Assembly (NCBI RefSeq): GCF_025154015.1
Contig: NZ_JAOAMV010000002.1
Coordinates: forward strand, 62,001 to 126,000
Source: Tsuneonella litorea
Lineage (GTDB): Bacteria; Pseudomonadota; Alphaproteobacteria; Sphingomonadales; Sphingomonadaceae
Length of the DNA stretch: 64,000 nucleotides
Direction: 5' to 3'
In this document: positions 53,916 through 63,071 of the stretch, in pieces
Layout: each line of letters starts with the position of its first letter
How positions within the stretch are numbered: the first letter of the stretch is position 1
Notes under the pieces: model-generated
Database searches by the model: none
What the model saw: the letters and a program-made list of their open reading frames with translations, nothing else
What the model was told of the DNA's origin: nothing
Program-made: the position numbers and the translations under genes

Positions 53916-54185
53916 ATGAATGCCGCTCTCCCCCCTCGCATCGCGCGTGCCAGGTTCCGTGCCTGGCACCGCGGCACGCGCGAAGCCGACTTCATGATCG
54001 GAGGATTCTTCGATCGCTATCATGCCGGTTGGGACGATGCCGCGCTGGCGTGGTTCGAAGCGCTGATCGAGCAGGATGACGTCGACGTGATGGCATGGGC
54101 GCTCGGTACCCAGCCGGTGCCCCCGGCCTTCGCTGGCGAGCAGATGACCGCGATGCAGCGGCTCGACTACGTGGAGATGCCCTGA
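53916..54185 (+). CDS. sdhE: FAD assembly factor SdhE (succinate dehydrogenase assembly factor 2)
   Basis: The 89-residue protein has the RARFRAWHRGTREADFMIGGFFD pattern of SdhE, in which the Arg-Gly-Thr-Arg-Glu segment helps attach FAD to SdhA. The size matches the family (about 85-95). mfd follows 116 bases downstream, the usual neighbour order in sphingomonads. Codon use matches neighbours. Confidence 0.9.
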   Translation: MNAALPPRIARARFRAWHRGTREADFMIGGFFDRYHAGWDDAALAWFEALIEQDDVDVMAWALGTQPVPPAFAGEQMTAMQRLDYVEMP

Positions 54186-54301
54186 CCGTTTGCGGAAACG
54201 GGTTGCCCTGCCGGGCGTTCATCCTATCTGACAACCCTCGAAACCCCTCGCTCGAACCCCTCGGGCGGGTTGCTGCGCGTGCCCGCTAGACAGGACCTTT
54301 A

Positions 54302-57300
54302 ATGCCTGACCTTCAGAAAATCCTGGCTGCCGACACCCCGCTGACGCTCGCAGCGGTGCCGCGCGGCGCGCAGCCGCTGGTGATGGCAGACCTTGCCCGG
54401 GCGGCGGGCCACAAGGGCAAGTCGGGCCGAGCGGTGCTCGTCACGCCCGACGATGCCGCGATGAGCGGAGTGGCCGAGGCCGCCCGCTATTTCGCCCCCG
54501 AGATCGAGGTGATCGAGTTCCCGGCCTGGGACTGCCTGCCTTACGACCGCGCTTCGCCCGCACTCGCGGTCAGTGCGCGCAGGCTTGCCGCACTGCACCG
54601 GCTGCAGGCAGGCAGACAGGGACCGCAACTGCTCGTCACCACGGTCAACGCCCTGCTTCAGCGTGTGCTCACCCCCTTCCGCGTGCGCGAAGCGGTGCGC
54701 GAGTTGAAACCGGGGATGGAGATCGCCCGGGACGACCTGATCGCGCTGCTCCAGCGACAGGGCTATTCGCGTACCGATACCGTCATCGACCACGGCGAAT
54801 TCGCCGTGCGCGGCTCGATCTTCGACCTGTTTCCGAGCGGGCTTGAGCAGGGGCTGCGGCTCGACTTCTTCGGCGACGAGCTCGAATCGCTCCGCCTGTT
54901 CGATCCGAATACCCAGATGACGACCGGGGTGATCGAGCGGCACCTGCTGATCCCCGCGAGCGAGGCGCTGCTCGACGAGGACACGATCAAGCGTTTCCGC
55001 GGCCGATACCGCGAGCGGTTCGGTGCGAACGCCACGCAGGACCCGCTTTACCAGGCGATCAGCGACGGCCGTCGCCTCGCCGGGATGGAACACTGGCTGC
55101 CGTTGTTCGAGGACCGGCTGGCGACGTTGTTCGACCACCTCGGCAAGGATGACGTGGTGGTCATGGACAACGGTGCCCTAGGCGCCGCCGACGAGCGGCT
55201 TACCGACATCGCTGACTACCACCGCCAGCGGGAGGACGGCAGCTACCGCCCCCTGCCCGAGGACGCACTCTACCTTGCCAGGGGCGAATTCGAGGGGGCG
55301 CTCGCTGGCTTCCCGGTCCATCGCGCGTCGATCTTCGCCGAGCCGGAGAGCGCCACGGTGGTCGATTTCGGCTTCCAGTCGGGCCGCGATTTCGCTCCCG
55401 AGCGCGCGCGCGGCGACAATGTCTATGCCGCCGCGGCCGAGCACCTGAAGGCGGCAGGAAAGGCCGGCAAGCGGCCGATGCTGGCGACCTATTCCAAGGG
55501 CAGCCGGGCGCGCATCGCCTCGATCGTCACCGAGGCGGGCGCGCCAATCGAGCTGGCGGAGAGCTGGCAGGAAGCGCTCGGGGCGTCTGCAAAAGGCAGG
55601 CCGGTCGCGCTCGTCCTGCCGCTCGAGGCAGGGTTCGCGAACGACCAGATCGACCTCATCACCGAGGCCGACGTGCTCGGCGACCGGCTCGTGCGCCGCA
55701 AGAAGCGCCGCAAGAGCGCCGATGCCTTCCTTGCCGAATTGCAGGCGCTCAATGCGGGCGACCTCGTCGTCCACGTCGACCACGGCATCGGCAAGTACCT
55801 CGGCCTGGAGGCGATCCCCGTCGGCAAGTCGCAGCACGACTGCGTGATGCTTGAGTATCACGGGGGCGACAAACTTTACGTGCCGGTCGAGAACCTGGAA
55901 GTCCTCAGCCGTTACGGTTCGAGCGAGGAGATGGTCGGCCTCGACCGGCTCGGCGGCGAAGCCTGGCAAAAGCGCCGCAGCCGCCTCAAGGAGCGCATCC
56001 GCGAAATCGCGCACGAGCTGCTCCGCACCGCCGCCGCGCGCTCGCTGCGCAAGGCCGCGGTGGTCGAAACCGAGGAGGCAAGCTACAACCAGTTTGTCGA
56101 CCGCTTCCCGTGGGAAGAAACCGACGACCAGGACCGCGCGATCGATGAGGTGCTCGAAGACCTCGCCAGCGGCAAGCCGATGGACCGCCTCGTCTGCGGG
56201 GACGTGGGCTTCGGCAAGACCGAGGTCGCGCTGCGCGCCGCCTTTGCCACCGCGATGAGCGGGCGGCAGGTGGCGGTCGTCGCCCCCACCACCCTGCTCG
56301 CCCGCCAGCATTACGAGAACTTTGCGGCCCGCTTTTCCGGTTTTCCGCTCAAGATCGGGCGGCTGAGCCGACTCGTCGGATCGAAGGAAGCGGCGCAGAC
56401 CCGCGACGGTCTGAGGAGCGGCGACGTCGATATCGTCATCGGCACGCACGCGATCCTGTCGAAATCGACCGAGTTCAAGAACCTCGGCCTCGTCATCGTT
56501 GACGAGGAGCAGCGGTTCGGCGTGACGCACAAGGAGAAACTGAAGCAGCTGCGGGCCGATGTTCATGTCCTCACCCTCACCGCGACGCCGATCCCCCGCA
56601 CGCTGCAGATGGCGATGAGTGGCCTGCGCGAACTGTCGACCATCCAGACCCCGCCGGTCGACCGCCTCGCGGTGCGGACCTATGTCATGGAGTGGGACGA
56701 CATGGTCATGCGCGAGGCGCTGCTGCGCGAGCACCACCGCGGCGGGCAGAGCTTCATCGTCGTCCCCCGCATCGCCGATATGCCGGAAGTCGAGGAATGG
56801 CTGCACAAGCACGTTCCCGAAGTGAAGGCGATCAGCGCGCACGGCCAGATGTCGCCAACCGAGGTCGAGGAACGGATGAGCGCGTTCTACGAGGGCAAGT
56901 ACGAGGTGCTGCTGTCGACCACGATCGTCGAGAGCGGGCTCGATATCCCGAGCGCGAACACGATCGTGATCCACCGCGCCGACCGCTTCGGCCTCGCCCA
57001 GCTCTACCAGCTGCGCGGCCGCGTCGGGCGGTCCAAGCTGCGCGCCTACGCCTACCTGACGACGCCCGCCGACACGGTGCTGAGCGAGGTTGCCGAAAAG
57101 CGCCTCAAGGTCCTCGGCGACCTCGACAGCCTCGGCGCCGGTTTCCAACTGGCGAGCCACGATCTCGACATCCGCGGCGCGGGAAACCTGCTCGGAGACG
57201 AGCAGTCGGGCCACATCCGCGAGGTCGGCTTCGAGCTATACCAGTCGATGCTCGAGGACGCGATCCTCGCAGCCAAGGCCGGTGACGCGGGACTCGAACG

Positions 57301-57784
57301 CGAGGCCGGGCCTAGCCCGCAGATCACCGTCGACGCGCCGATCATGATCCCCGAGGAATACGTCCCCGACCTGGCGGTGCGCATGGGCCTCTATCGCCGC
57401 CTCAACGATGCGAAGGACCAGGGCGAGATCGAAGCGCTGGCGGCCGAAATGATCGACCGGTTCGGTCCCCTGCCCCCCGCGACCGCCAACCTCGTCAAGC
57501 TGATCGAGATCAAGCACCAGGCCATTCGAGCGAACATCGCCAAGATCGATGTCGGCGCACGGGGCACGCTCGTCACATTCCACAACGACGACTTCCCCGA
57601 TCCGGCCGGCTTGATCGCGTGGGCGGAACGGGTCGGGCCGGACGCGAAGCTGCGCCCCGACATGAAGCTCGTGCTTGCGCGTGCCTGGAGCGACCCGCAA
57701 AGCCGGCTGAACGGCCTGTTTCAGCTGACCAAGGGGCTGAGCGGGGTCGTAGCCAGAAACGAGAAACGCAAGAAGGCGGCCTGA
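54302..57784 (+). CDS. mfd: Transcription-repair coupling factor Mfd
   Basis: The 1160-residue translocase has an N-terminal UvrB-like/UvrA-interacting part ([15 protein letters not shown] ... [13 protein letters not shown]), an RNA polymerase-interacting domain ([18 protein letters not shown], about 480-560), Walker [17 protein letters not shown] near 633, DEEQRFGV near 733, and the C-terminal TRCF domain. It removes stalled RNA polymerase and recruits UvrA. Length is normal for the family. A palindrome with a T-rich end lies 108 bases downstream. Confidence 0.97.
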   Translation: MPDLQKILAADTPLTLAAVPRGAQPLVMADLARAAGHKGKSGRAVLVTPDDAAMSGVAEAARYFAPEIEVIEFPAWDCLPYDRASPALAVSARRLAALHRLQAGRQGPQLLVTTVNALLQRVLTPFRVREAVRELKPGMEIARDDLIALLQRQGYSRTDTVIDHGEFAVRGSIFDLFPSGLEQGLRLDFFGDELESLRLFDPNTQMTTGVIERHLLIPASEALLDEDTIKRFRGRYRERFGANATQDPLYQAISDGRRLAGMEHWLPLFEDRLATLFDHLGKDDVVVMDNGALGAADERLTDIADYHRQREDGSYRPLPEDALYLARGEFEGALAGFPVHRASIFAEPESATVVDFGFQSGRDFAPERARGDNVYAAAAEHLKAAGKAGKRPMLATYSKGSRARIASIVTEAGAPIELAESWQEALGASAKGRPVALVLPLEAGFANDQIDLITEADVLGDRLVRRKKRRKSADAFLAELQALNAGDLVVHVDHGIGKYLGLEAIPVGKSQHDCVMLEYHGGDKLYVPVENLEVLSRYGSSEEMVGLDRLGGEAWQKRRSRLKERIREIAHELLRTAAARSLRKAAVVETEEASYNQFVDRFPWEETDDQDRAIDEVLEDLASGKPMDRLVCGDVGFGKTEVALRAAFATAMSGRQVAVVAPTTLLARQHYENFAARFSGFPLKIGRLSRLVGSKEAAQTRDGLRSGDVDIVIGTHAILSKSTEFKNLGLVIVDEEQRFGVTHKEKLKQLRADVHVLTLTATPIPRTLQMAMSGLRELSTIQTPPVDRLAVRTYVMEWDDMVMREALLREHHRGGQSFIVVPRIADMPEVEEWLHKHVPEVKAISAHGQMSPTEVEERMSAFYEGKYEVLLSTTIVESGLDIPSANTIVIHRADRFGLAQLYQLRGRVGRSKLRAYAYLTTPADTVLSEVAEKRLKVLGDLDSLGAGFQLASHDLDIRGAGNLLGDEQSGHIREVGFELYQSMLEDAILAAKAGDAGLEREAGPSPQITVDAPIMIPEEYVPDLAVRMGLYRRLNDAKDQGEIEALAAEMIDRFGPLPPATANLVKLIEIKHQAIRANIAKIDVGARGTLVTFHNDDFPDPAGLIAWAERVGPDAKLRPDMKLVLARAWSDPQSRLNGLFQLTKGLSGVVARNEKRKKAA

Positions 57785-58103
57785 AACCACAAAGCGGTCG
57801 GATCGGAGGGACCCGATTCGCAGCCTCTTCTTAACTGTGATTCGCAACTGATTCCCGCGCGCGGCGATCGGGCTCTCCGACCTGCGCCGCCGTTAACCTT
57901 TGGAAAGGTTAACAACTTTTTGGGCGTCGTGAGAATGAGCGCACCAGGGGAGTTCGAGCACTCCGGTTGCCCCGCGCAACGAGGCGGGCCAACGCTTCGT
58001 TCCCCATGTCGAGGCGCTCAATTTATCCAATGTCGGCGGATAGTTACAAATTGCGGGCCGGCGCCTTGGCGGGCCGGGTCGCTGGCGAATTTGGCGCAGA
58101 TAC
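57785..58103. other. Gene-free interval between mfd and the 19-codon gene
   Basis: The interval contains a 22-base palindrome-like stem (57892-57913) followed by a T-run. No coding frame with a credible ribosome site was found; a 101-codon frame on the plus strand (57920-58225) has skewed composition and overlaps the hairpin-terminated minus-strand gene, so it is not accepted. Confidence 0.5.
57892..57920 (+). terminator. Palindromic stem with T-run downstream of mfd
   Basis: Arms GTTAACCTTT (57892-57901) and AAAGGTTAAC (57904-57913) are exact complements around GG, then AACTTTTT follows. The T-run suggests an intrinsic terminator for mfd, although the stem is AT-rich. TTAA at both ends, 12 bases apart, could also be a cell-cycle regulator site. 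Confidence 0.5.
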
Positions 58104-58127
58104 AAAAAACCCCGGCGGTGCCGGGGC
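58104..58127 (-). terminator. Intrinsic terminator of the 19-codon gene
   Basis: On the minus strand GCCCCGGC-ACC-GCCGGGGT is followed by six T's. It lies 23 bases after the stop codon of the small gene at 58151-58210, with no other gene reading into it, so it defines the end of that transcript. Confidence 0.85.
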
Positions 58128-58150
58128 TTTCCGTAACTTGTGTTAGGGGA

Positions 58151-58210
58151 TCAACGGCCGCCGAGGAACCACTCGACCCACTCCCAAATCGAAGCAACGA
58201 AAATCGACAT
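58151..58210 (-). CDS. 19-residue tryptophan-rich peptide, stand-alone gene
   Basis: The minus strand carries ATG at 58210 with AGGAG 7 bases upstream and a frame of 19 codons (MSIFVASIWEWVEWFLGGR) to a TGA at 58151. Three Trp and a hydrophobic N-terminal half interrupted by Glu suggest a membrane-active or amphipathic helix. An intrinsic terminator follows closely and two ATGGTTAA motifs lie upstream, so this is a complete transcription unit. No family is recognised. It may be a small membrane regulator, a type I toxin or a leader peptide; the lack of a downstream gene on its strand argues against the last. Confidence 0.6.
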   Translation of the reverse strand: MSIFVASIWEWVEWFLGGR

Positions 58211-58246
58211 GACCAACTCCTGTAGCAACCCAATGTGCTAACAGGC

Positions 58247-58270
58247 ATGGTTAACAGATCGTATGGTTAA
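58247..58270 (-). promoter_or_regulatory. Paired TTAACCAT motifs upstream of the 19-codon gene
   Basis: On the minus strand TTAACCAT occurs at 58263-58270 and again at 58247-58254, 16 bases apart. TTAACCAT resembles the half-site of the alphaproteobacterial cell-cycle regulator CtrA. The two copies lie 37 to 60 bases before the ATG at 58210. Confidence 0.4.
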
Positions 58271-58278
58271 TGCAAGAT

Positions 58279-60654
58279 TTAAGCTGCTCGGGACTTGGCC
58301 TCTAGTTGTTCAAGCAACCGGTCCATTCCCACGGCCCTCGAAAAGTAAAAGCCCTGGGCGGCGTCGCATCCCAGTTCGGTGAGCATCCGCGCCACCGCAT
58401 CGTCTTCCACCCCTTCCGCGACGGCATACCGCCTCAGCGAATGGATCATGTCGATCGCGGTCTTCACGAGCGTGCGATCTTCTTGCGAATGGGCCATGTT
58501 GGCCACGAAGCTCCGGTCGATCTTTACCTCGTCACTCGGGATCTGCCGCAAATAGTGCAGCGATGCGTGCCCGGTGCCGAAATCGTCGACCGACAACCTG
58601 ACTCCCAGTCGCTTGAGCTCGGCGAGTATTTCGCCCGCTACCCGATCGTTCTCGATCGGCGCGGTTTCGGTGATCTCGAGCACGAGCTGGCCGGCGGGAA
58701 AGCTATGCTTGGCGAGCATCATTGCCACGTCCGAGGCGAATCCCGGGTCGCGCAGGTCCAGCGCCGAGATGTTGACCGCGACCGCAAATCCAGGCTCGAC
58801 CTCGATCGCCCGGCAAGCCTCGTGCAGCGCGTTGTCGAGTACGAACCGGGTAATCATCTCGATCCGGTTGTGCTCTTCTGCATAGGCGACAATCTCGGAC
58901 GGCTCGATCGGGCCCCGCAGTGGATGCGTCCAGCGCACGAGAGCCTCGGCGCCGACGATCTTGCCGGTCCTGAGCGAAATCTTCGGTTGGAAGGCAACCT
59001 TGATGTCCCGGTTGCGGATCGCTTTCTCCAATTCGGAGAAGAAATGCAGTTTCCACGTGCGATCCTCGCCGATGTCCGAGTCGCTGATGACGAACACCGA
59101 TCCATGATGCGCCGCATCCTCCGCGCACTGGATCGCGTTTTCCGTGCGCTCGCGGAGCGTCATAAGGTAATTGGTGTCGAGTCCAATCGAGGTCGCCATG
59201 TCCGGCGCCTGCGAGCCAACCGTGATGCTGGTCCGGAACACCGCATGCAATCCGCGCAGGTGTCCGCCGCGGTCGCTTTCGTGAATGCGGTCGCGCAGCC
59301 AGACCAGGGTGTCCTTGTGAAAGGCGAATTGCGATCCGCCCTCTGCCGACCGCAGCATGTCCTCGGCCTTGACCAGCAGTTCGTCGATTTCCTTCGGAGA
59401 GAGGCACGCGCTGATGGTCGCAAAGTTGCGGATCTTCAGCGCAATGACATCGCATTCGGGGGCGATTTCGGATGAATGCAAGTGCTCGATCCGCACCAGC
59501 CCGGTTTCGCCCCGATAGGTGGAGTTGGCGAGGCTGCGCAGGCGCACCGCTCCTATCGCCAGGCACAGCAGCGCGCTCATCACCGCCATGTGGATCGACG
59601 CCAACTCGAGCAGCGCCTGGGCTGCGAGTATGACCGAACCCAATGCCAGTGCCGAGCGGCGCGAAGGCATGCGCCGGCGCGCCTGGTACAGAATGAACAG
59701 CGCCACCAGCAGGAACGGCGGAAGCCACCCAAGGTCCACCGGCACACGTTCGCGCAGCGTCTGGGCACCCAGGGCATGGATCTGCGCGCCCGCCACCATG
59801 CCGCGCCAGGGGATCACGTACAGGTCTGGCGATGTCCGGTTTGCCGGGGCGATGATCACGTCCTTGCCGGCGAACGTCGATGCAGGCACTCGTCCTTTCA
59901 GCACGTCCACATAACTCAGCATGGGAATCGTCTTGAAATCGATCGAGAGGTCGGGCCGGTAGATCGTGTCGCTCATGTCATCGACCCCGGCCAGCTCCGC
60001 CGAGATCGAAGGCACCCGCTTGCCGAGGATTTCCGAGCTTGTCGGAAGGCCCCAGGAAAGACCGAAGACGCGCTGCTTCCCGTACATCGAAACCATCGGC
60101 GCGCGTCCCCGGAAGCGTGGGTGGGTAAGCAGTTGCGCGGTGCCACCAAAACCACTCTTGATCACGGGGGTCGAACCGATGAACACCCGACCCTCGTGGC
60201 GTTTGAGAGACGCGAGGAGCTTGGCATCTTCTTCGCTCGACGAGATGTCCGAATAGGATCGGTCGAACACGACGCGCATTGCCCCGTGCGCGAACAACCC
60301 ATCGACGAGCCGCGCATCGTCCCCGCGCAGCGGATCGCGGGTCCCCAGTTCGTCGAGCGAACGGTCGTCGATCATGACGAGTACCGTCTGTCCGTCCGCG
60401 GGACGCAGGCGCACGGTATCACGGCCCAGGCGAAAAATATCTTCCAATGGCATCGGAACGTCGAGCGTCCCGGAAACCAGCCCGATTGCTATCGCCCAAA
60501 AGGCAATTCTGCGCCGCGCGCTTTCGGGCCGGCGGGCCTTCTTGCCCTTTCGGGAGAACCAGCCGCGCACGCGCGCGAAAATCCCCGCGCGCGTAGCCCC
60601 ATCGCCGCCCGTCACGCCATGGTCTTCACCTTCAAGTACGCGATCAGGCGGCAC
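58279..60654 (-). CDS. CHASE2 sensor with degenerate GGDEF and active-looking EAL domain (c-di-GMP phosphodiesterase)
   Basis: The 791-residue protein has an N-terminal transmembrane helix, a CHASE2-type sensor (about 75-310; VIIAPANRTSPDLYVIPWRGM), three further transmembrane helices, a GGDEF-like region without the GGDEF motif (about 385-530), and a C-terminal EAL domain. EAL residues are intact: GAEALVRW near 568, VNISALDL, LEITETAP, DDFGTGHASLHYLRQIP and AEGVED. It should therefore degrade cyclic di-GMP in response to a periplasmic signal. The first ATG at 60654 is used; a later start is possible. It is the other c-di-GMP-linked gene in the window besides the PilZ protein. Confidence 0.88.
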   Translation of the reverse strand: MPPDRVLEGEDHGVTGGDGATRAGIFARVRGWFSRKGKKARRPESARRRIAFWAIAIGLVSGTLDVPMPLEDIFRLGRDTVRLRPADGQTVLVMIDDRSLDELGTRDPLRGDDARLVDGLFAHGAMRVVFDRSYSDISSSEEDAKLLASLKRHEGRVFIGSTPVIKSGFGGTAQLLTHPRFRGRAPMVSMYGKQRVFGLSWGLPTSSEILGKRVPSISAELAGVDDMSDTIYRPDLSIDFKTIPMLSYVDVLKGRVPASTFAGKDVIIAPANRTSPDLYVIPWRGMVAGAQIHALGAQTLRERVPVDLGWLPPFLLVALFILYQARRRMPSRRSALALGSVILAAQALLELASIHMAVMSALLCLAIGAVRLRSLANSTYRGETGLVRIEHLHSSEIAPECDVIALKIRNFATISACLSPKEIDELLVKAEDMLRSAEGGSQFAFHKDTLVWLRDRIHESDRGGHLRGLHAVFRTSITVGSQAPDMATSIGLDTNYLMTLRERTENAIQCAEDAAHHGSVFVISDSDIGEDRTWKLHFFSELEKAIRNRDIKVAFQPKISLRTGKIVGAEALVRWTHPLRGPIEPSEIVAYAEEHNRIEMITRFVLDNALHEACRAIEVEPGFAVAVNISALDLRDPGFASDVAMMLAKHSFPAGQLVLEITETAPIENDRVAGEILAELKRLGVRLSVDDFGTGHASLHYLRQIPSDEVKIDRSFVANMAHSQEDRTLVKTAIDMIHSLRRYAVAEGVEDDAVARMLTELGCDAAQGFYFSRAVGMDRLLEQLEAKSRAA

Positions 60655-61099
60655 GCCGCCTCCTTTTCCTTGCAGCCAGGAAGATCGCTATCGGAGCAAA
60701 TCGAAAAGAAATCGTAACCCTGATTGCGGGTTAACGCCTGGTCCCAGGCCCGGTCGCGCAAATTCCGCGCCGGGCAATGGTTAACGCGGTAAGGTTTCGA
60801 GTCCCGATCTTTACCTGTCGCAGCGGATCAGATCGCTGCACTCAGGCCGCTCGGTGGCCGGCTGCGCTCGCGCAAAATAGTGAATGCATCCAGTATGATG
60901 CGCCCGCGAAATCGCGTTGCATAGGGCCCGGGATGGGCAAGCCGCATCGAACGCTATGCACTGTTCCAAGTGTCACGCCTTGCGCCGAACGGGCATCGCG
61001 CGCGCCTTTCAATTCTTTCCCGTCAGGGTTTCCGCGCGGTTACTACAGAGCGCGAAATAAATCGGCACGCGGCGACTTGCGGCGGAAAGAATCGAGTGG
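60655..61099. other. Gene-free interval upstream of the CHASE2-EAL gene
   Basis: These 445 bases separate bamD from the CHASE2-EAL gene, both on the minus strand. The stretch includes TTAAC elements near 60730 and 60781 and a few short inverted repeats such as CGCGAAATCGCG. No credible gene, RNA or repeat array is seen. It is probably promoter and leader sequence for the phosphodiesterase gene. Confidence 0.5.
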
Positions 61100-61912
61100 T
61101 CAACCGGCCGTGACGCCCGGCGCTCGCCGCTGCACCAGCTCATAGGCTTTCTGGTACCATTCGCTGCCCGGATAGTTCGCGCCGAGCACGGCGGCGTTCT
61201 TTACGGCCTCCTTGGGCACGCCCAGGGCGAGGCTGGTTTCGACGAGGCGGTAGAGCGCTTCGGGGGCGTGACTGGTGGTCTGGAAGTTCTCGACCACGTT
61301 CTGGAAGCGGATCTGGGCCGCAAGCCAGTTGCCGCTGCGCTCGTACCAGCGGCCGATCTCCATCTCCTTGCCCGCGAGGTGGTCTTCGACGAGGTCGAGC
61401 TTCAGCTTGGCGTCGCTGGCATATTCGGTCGCCGGATACCGACGGATCAGCTCCTGCAGCGCGGTGCGCGTCTGCTCGGTCACCTTCTGGTCGCGCGTTA
61501 TGTCGCTGATCTGCTCGTAATAGCTGATCGCGATCAGGTAGTAGGCGTAGGGCGCGTCCTTGTTGCCCGGGTGGATCGACAGGAAGCGCTGGGCGCTTTC
61601 AATCGCCTTGTTGTAGTCGGCAGCGACGTAGTAGCTGAATGCGCTCATCAGCTGCGCGCGGCGAGCCCAGGGCGAATAGGGATGTTGCCGCTCGACCTCG
61701 TCGAACAGCGCCGCGGCGACCTTGGGCTGGCCGCGGTCGAGCCGGCCCTTTGCCGCGGCGTAAAGCGATTCCACGTCGCGGGCGACGTAGGCCGTGTCCC
61801 GCACGTTCCCCTTGCCGGCACAGGCCGAGACTGTGAGCGAAGCGCCAAGAACGATGGCGGCGAACAGGCGCCGGGCGTTCGGCCGGAACGAAGCGGATGT
61901 GCGGGTCTGCAT
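61100..61912 (-). CDS. bamD: Outer membrane protein assembly factor BamD
   Basis: The 270-residue lipoprotein has a signal peptide with lipobox LTVSAC (Cys31) and five TPR-type repeats (VAAALFDEVERQHPYSPWARRAQLMSAFSYYVAADYNKAIESAQRFL). It belongs to the BAM complex that inserts beta-barrel proteins in the outer membrane. Length and repeats fit BamD. Gene partners are not adjacent. The cyclic di-GMP gene lies downstream after 445 bases. Confidence 0.95.
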   Translation of the reverse strand: MQTRTSASFRPNARRLFAAIVLGASLTVSACAGKGNVRDTAYVARDVESLYAAAKGRLDRGQPKVAAALFDEVERQHPYSPWARRAQLMSAFSYYVAADYNKAIESAQRFLSIHPGNKDAPYAYYLIAISYYEQISDITRDQKVTEQTRTALQELIRRYPATEYASDAKLKLDLVEDHLAGKEMEIGRWYERSGNWLAAQIRFQNVVENFQTTSHAPEALYRLVETSLALGVPKEAVKNAAVLGANYPGSEWYQKAYELVQRRAPGVTAG

Positions 61913-62156
61913 GAGCCGGGCCTATAACCGGGCGCTGCGTGAACGCAAAGTGAAGTTGGGCGCTTGTACGCAGGGCGTCTGCAGCCGGCTTCGCCATCGC
62001 CCGCCGCTCCCGGGCGCACGCTCCGCCAGCCCCCGATTCATATTCACGCCCCGCGCCGTCCTGTCTCGGCACGGGCCCGCCAAAGGCGTTGTTCGCCGCG
62101 GTCCCGCCGCCTAGCCCGGCAGGACTGACCCCAAGCCCTTCTCCGGAGAAACCGAC

Positions 62157-62321
62157 ATGATCCGCTGCATCCTGGAAGACACGAGCGGAACATCGGCAAT
62201 CGAATATTCGGTCATCGCCGCGTTGGTTTCGGTGGCGAGCATTGCCGCGTTCATGATGCTCGGCCAAGCCACCGAGAAGCAGTTCCAGACCGTCGAAACC
62301 GCCTACGCCAAAGCGCGGTGA
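62157..62321 (+). CDS. Flp/Fap family type IVb pilin (first)
   Basis: A 54-residue prepilin with a short charged leader and TSGTSAIEYSVIAALVSVASIAA. The Gly before the cleavage site, and Glu and Tyr at mature positions 5 and 6, are kept, as needed by the TadV-type peptidase. Ser follows the Tyr where most Flp pilins have Gly. CGGAGA precedes the ATG. Other tad genes are not in the window. Confidence 0.88.
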   Translation: MIRCILEDTSGTSAIEYSVIAALVSVASIAAFMMLGQATEKQFQTVETAYAKAR

Positions 62322-62405
62322 ACGACTGTTAAGGACGCTTCGCAACGCCTGGGAAACCGCATCGGGATACCTCGAAGTCACCAGCTGATCGAGGACGCGA
62401 GACCG

Positions 62406-62582
62406 ATGAACCTGACGCACCGCCTGATCCGCCCCATCCTCCGGGACGAGACCGGCGCGACGGCAATCGAATATGGCCTTATCGTCGCGCTGATCGGCAT
62501 CGCAATGACGGTCGCCCTGGCGAACGCCGGCAACAGCCTGTCATCGACGATGAATGCGGCAAAGGTCGGCATGGGGGGCTAA
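62406..62582 (+). CDS. Flp/Fap family type IVb pilin (second)
   Basis: A 58-residue prepilin with the canonical ETGATAIEYGLIVALIGIAMTVA. Cleavage after the Gly would leave a mature pilin of about 41 residues. It lies 84 bases after the first pilin gene on the same strand and is closer to consensus. The two are probably subunits of the same tight-adherence fibre, with one major and one minor. Confidence 0.92.
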   Translation: MNLTHRLIRPILRDETGATAIEYGLIVALIGIAMTVALANAGNSLSSTMNAAKVGMGG

Positions 62583-62717
62583 GACGCGAGGCCCTCGATG
62601 ATCGACCAAGCGGCTTGACCCGGTTCCATCGGATCACGGGATCAAGGTCCCGCTGATCTCGGCATTGACCCCCGCTGCGCGGCAATGCATTTTCCCCGGG
62701 AGGGGGAATGCGACGCA

Positions 62718-63071
62718 ATGCTGTGTGTTTCCGAAAACTCGCTTCAGGCATTCGAGGCAAGCGCCTTCAGATCACTGGCACCCCGGATCGACGCGTGGCT
62801 CGCGGGCCAGCACCCCCAATGGACCGCGGCATCCGCGCCCTCGAGGGAGCGGCAGCTCGACCAGTTCATTCATCGCGCGCAAAGATCCGGGATGCGAACG
62901 GAGCGCGATTTCGCCGTCTTCGCTCACCTTTGCGTAACGGCGGGGCCCGACTGGGAAAGACTGATTACCAGCGGCGAACTCGGCGCGGTTCTTGCCGATG
63001 TCCAATGGGAACCCGAGGCCAAACTGCTTGCGTTCGACGAGGCGGTCACCAAGGCGCGGGAAGGCGCATGA
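62718..63071 (+). CDS. Small helical protein, possible secretion-module adaptor
   Basis: The 117-residue product is all-helical with an arrangement LIDAWLxxxxPxW, then FIHRAQRSGMRTERDFAVFAHLCVTAGPDW and an LADVQWEPEAKLLAFDEAV end. To my recollection, such proteins (helix, then a stretch like A-x-x-x-G-x-x-x-E-R-D, then GPD-aromatic) are often encoded beside PAAR/VgrG or contractile injection cargo. This is inference. The start ATG 62718 follows a GGAGGGGGA site at 10 bases; the upstream ATG 62685 is an alternative. The stop overlaps the next gene's ATG (ATGA). Confidence 0.62.
   Translation: MLCVSENSLQAFEASAFRSLAPRIDAWLAGQHPQWTAASAPSRERQLDQFIHRAQRSGMRTERDFAVFAHLCVTAGPDWERLITSGELGAVLADVQWEPEAKLLAFDEAVTKAREGA

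Noticed and set aside
55178-57214. 678-codon open frame on the minus strand
   Set aside because: Antisense to mfd, whose motifs are complete; composition is biased and no ribosome site or family features are seen.
57920-58225. 101-codon frame on the plus strand downstream of mfd
   Set aside because: No ribosome site, low-quality composition, and it crosses the terminator and coding part of the minus-strand micro-gene.
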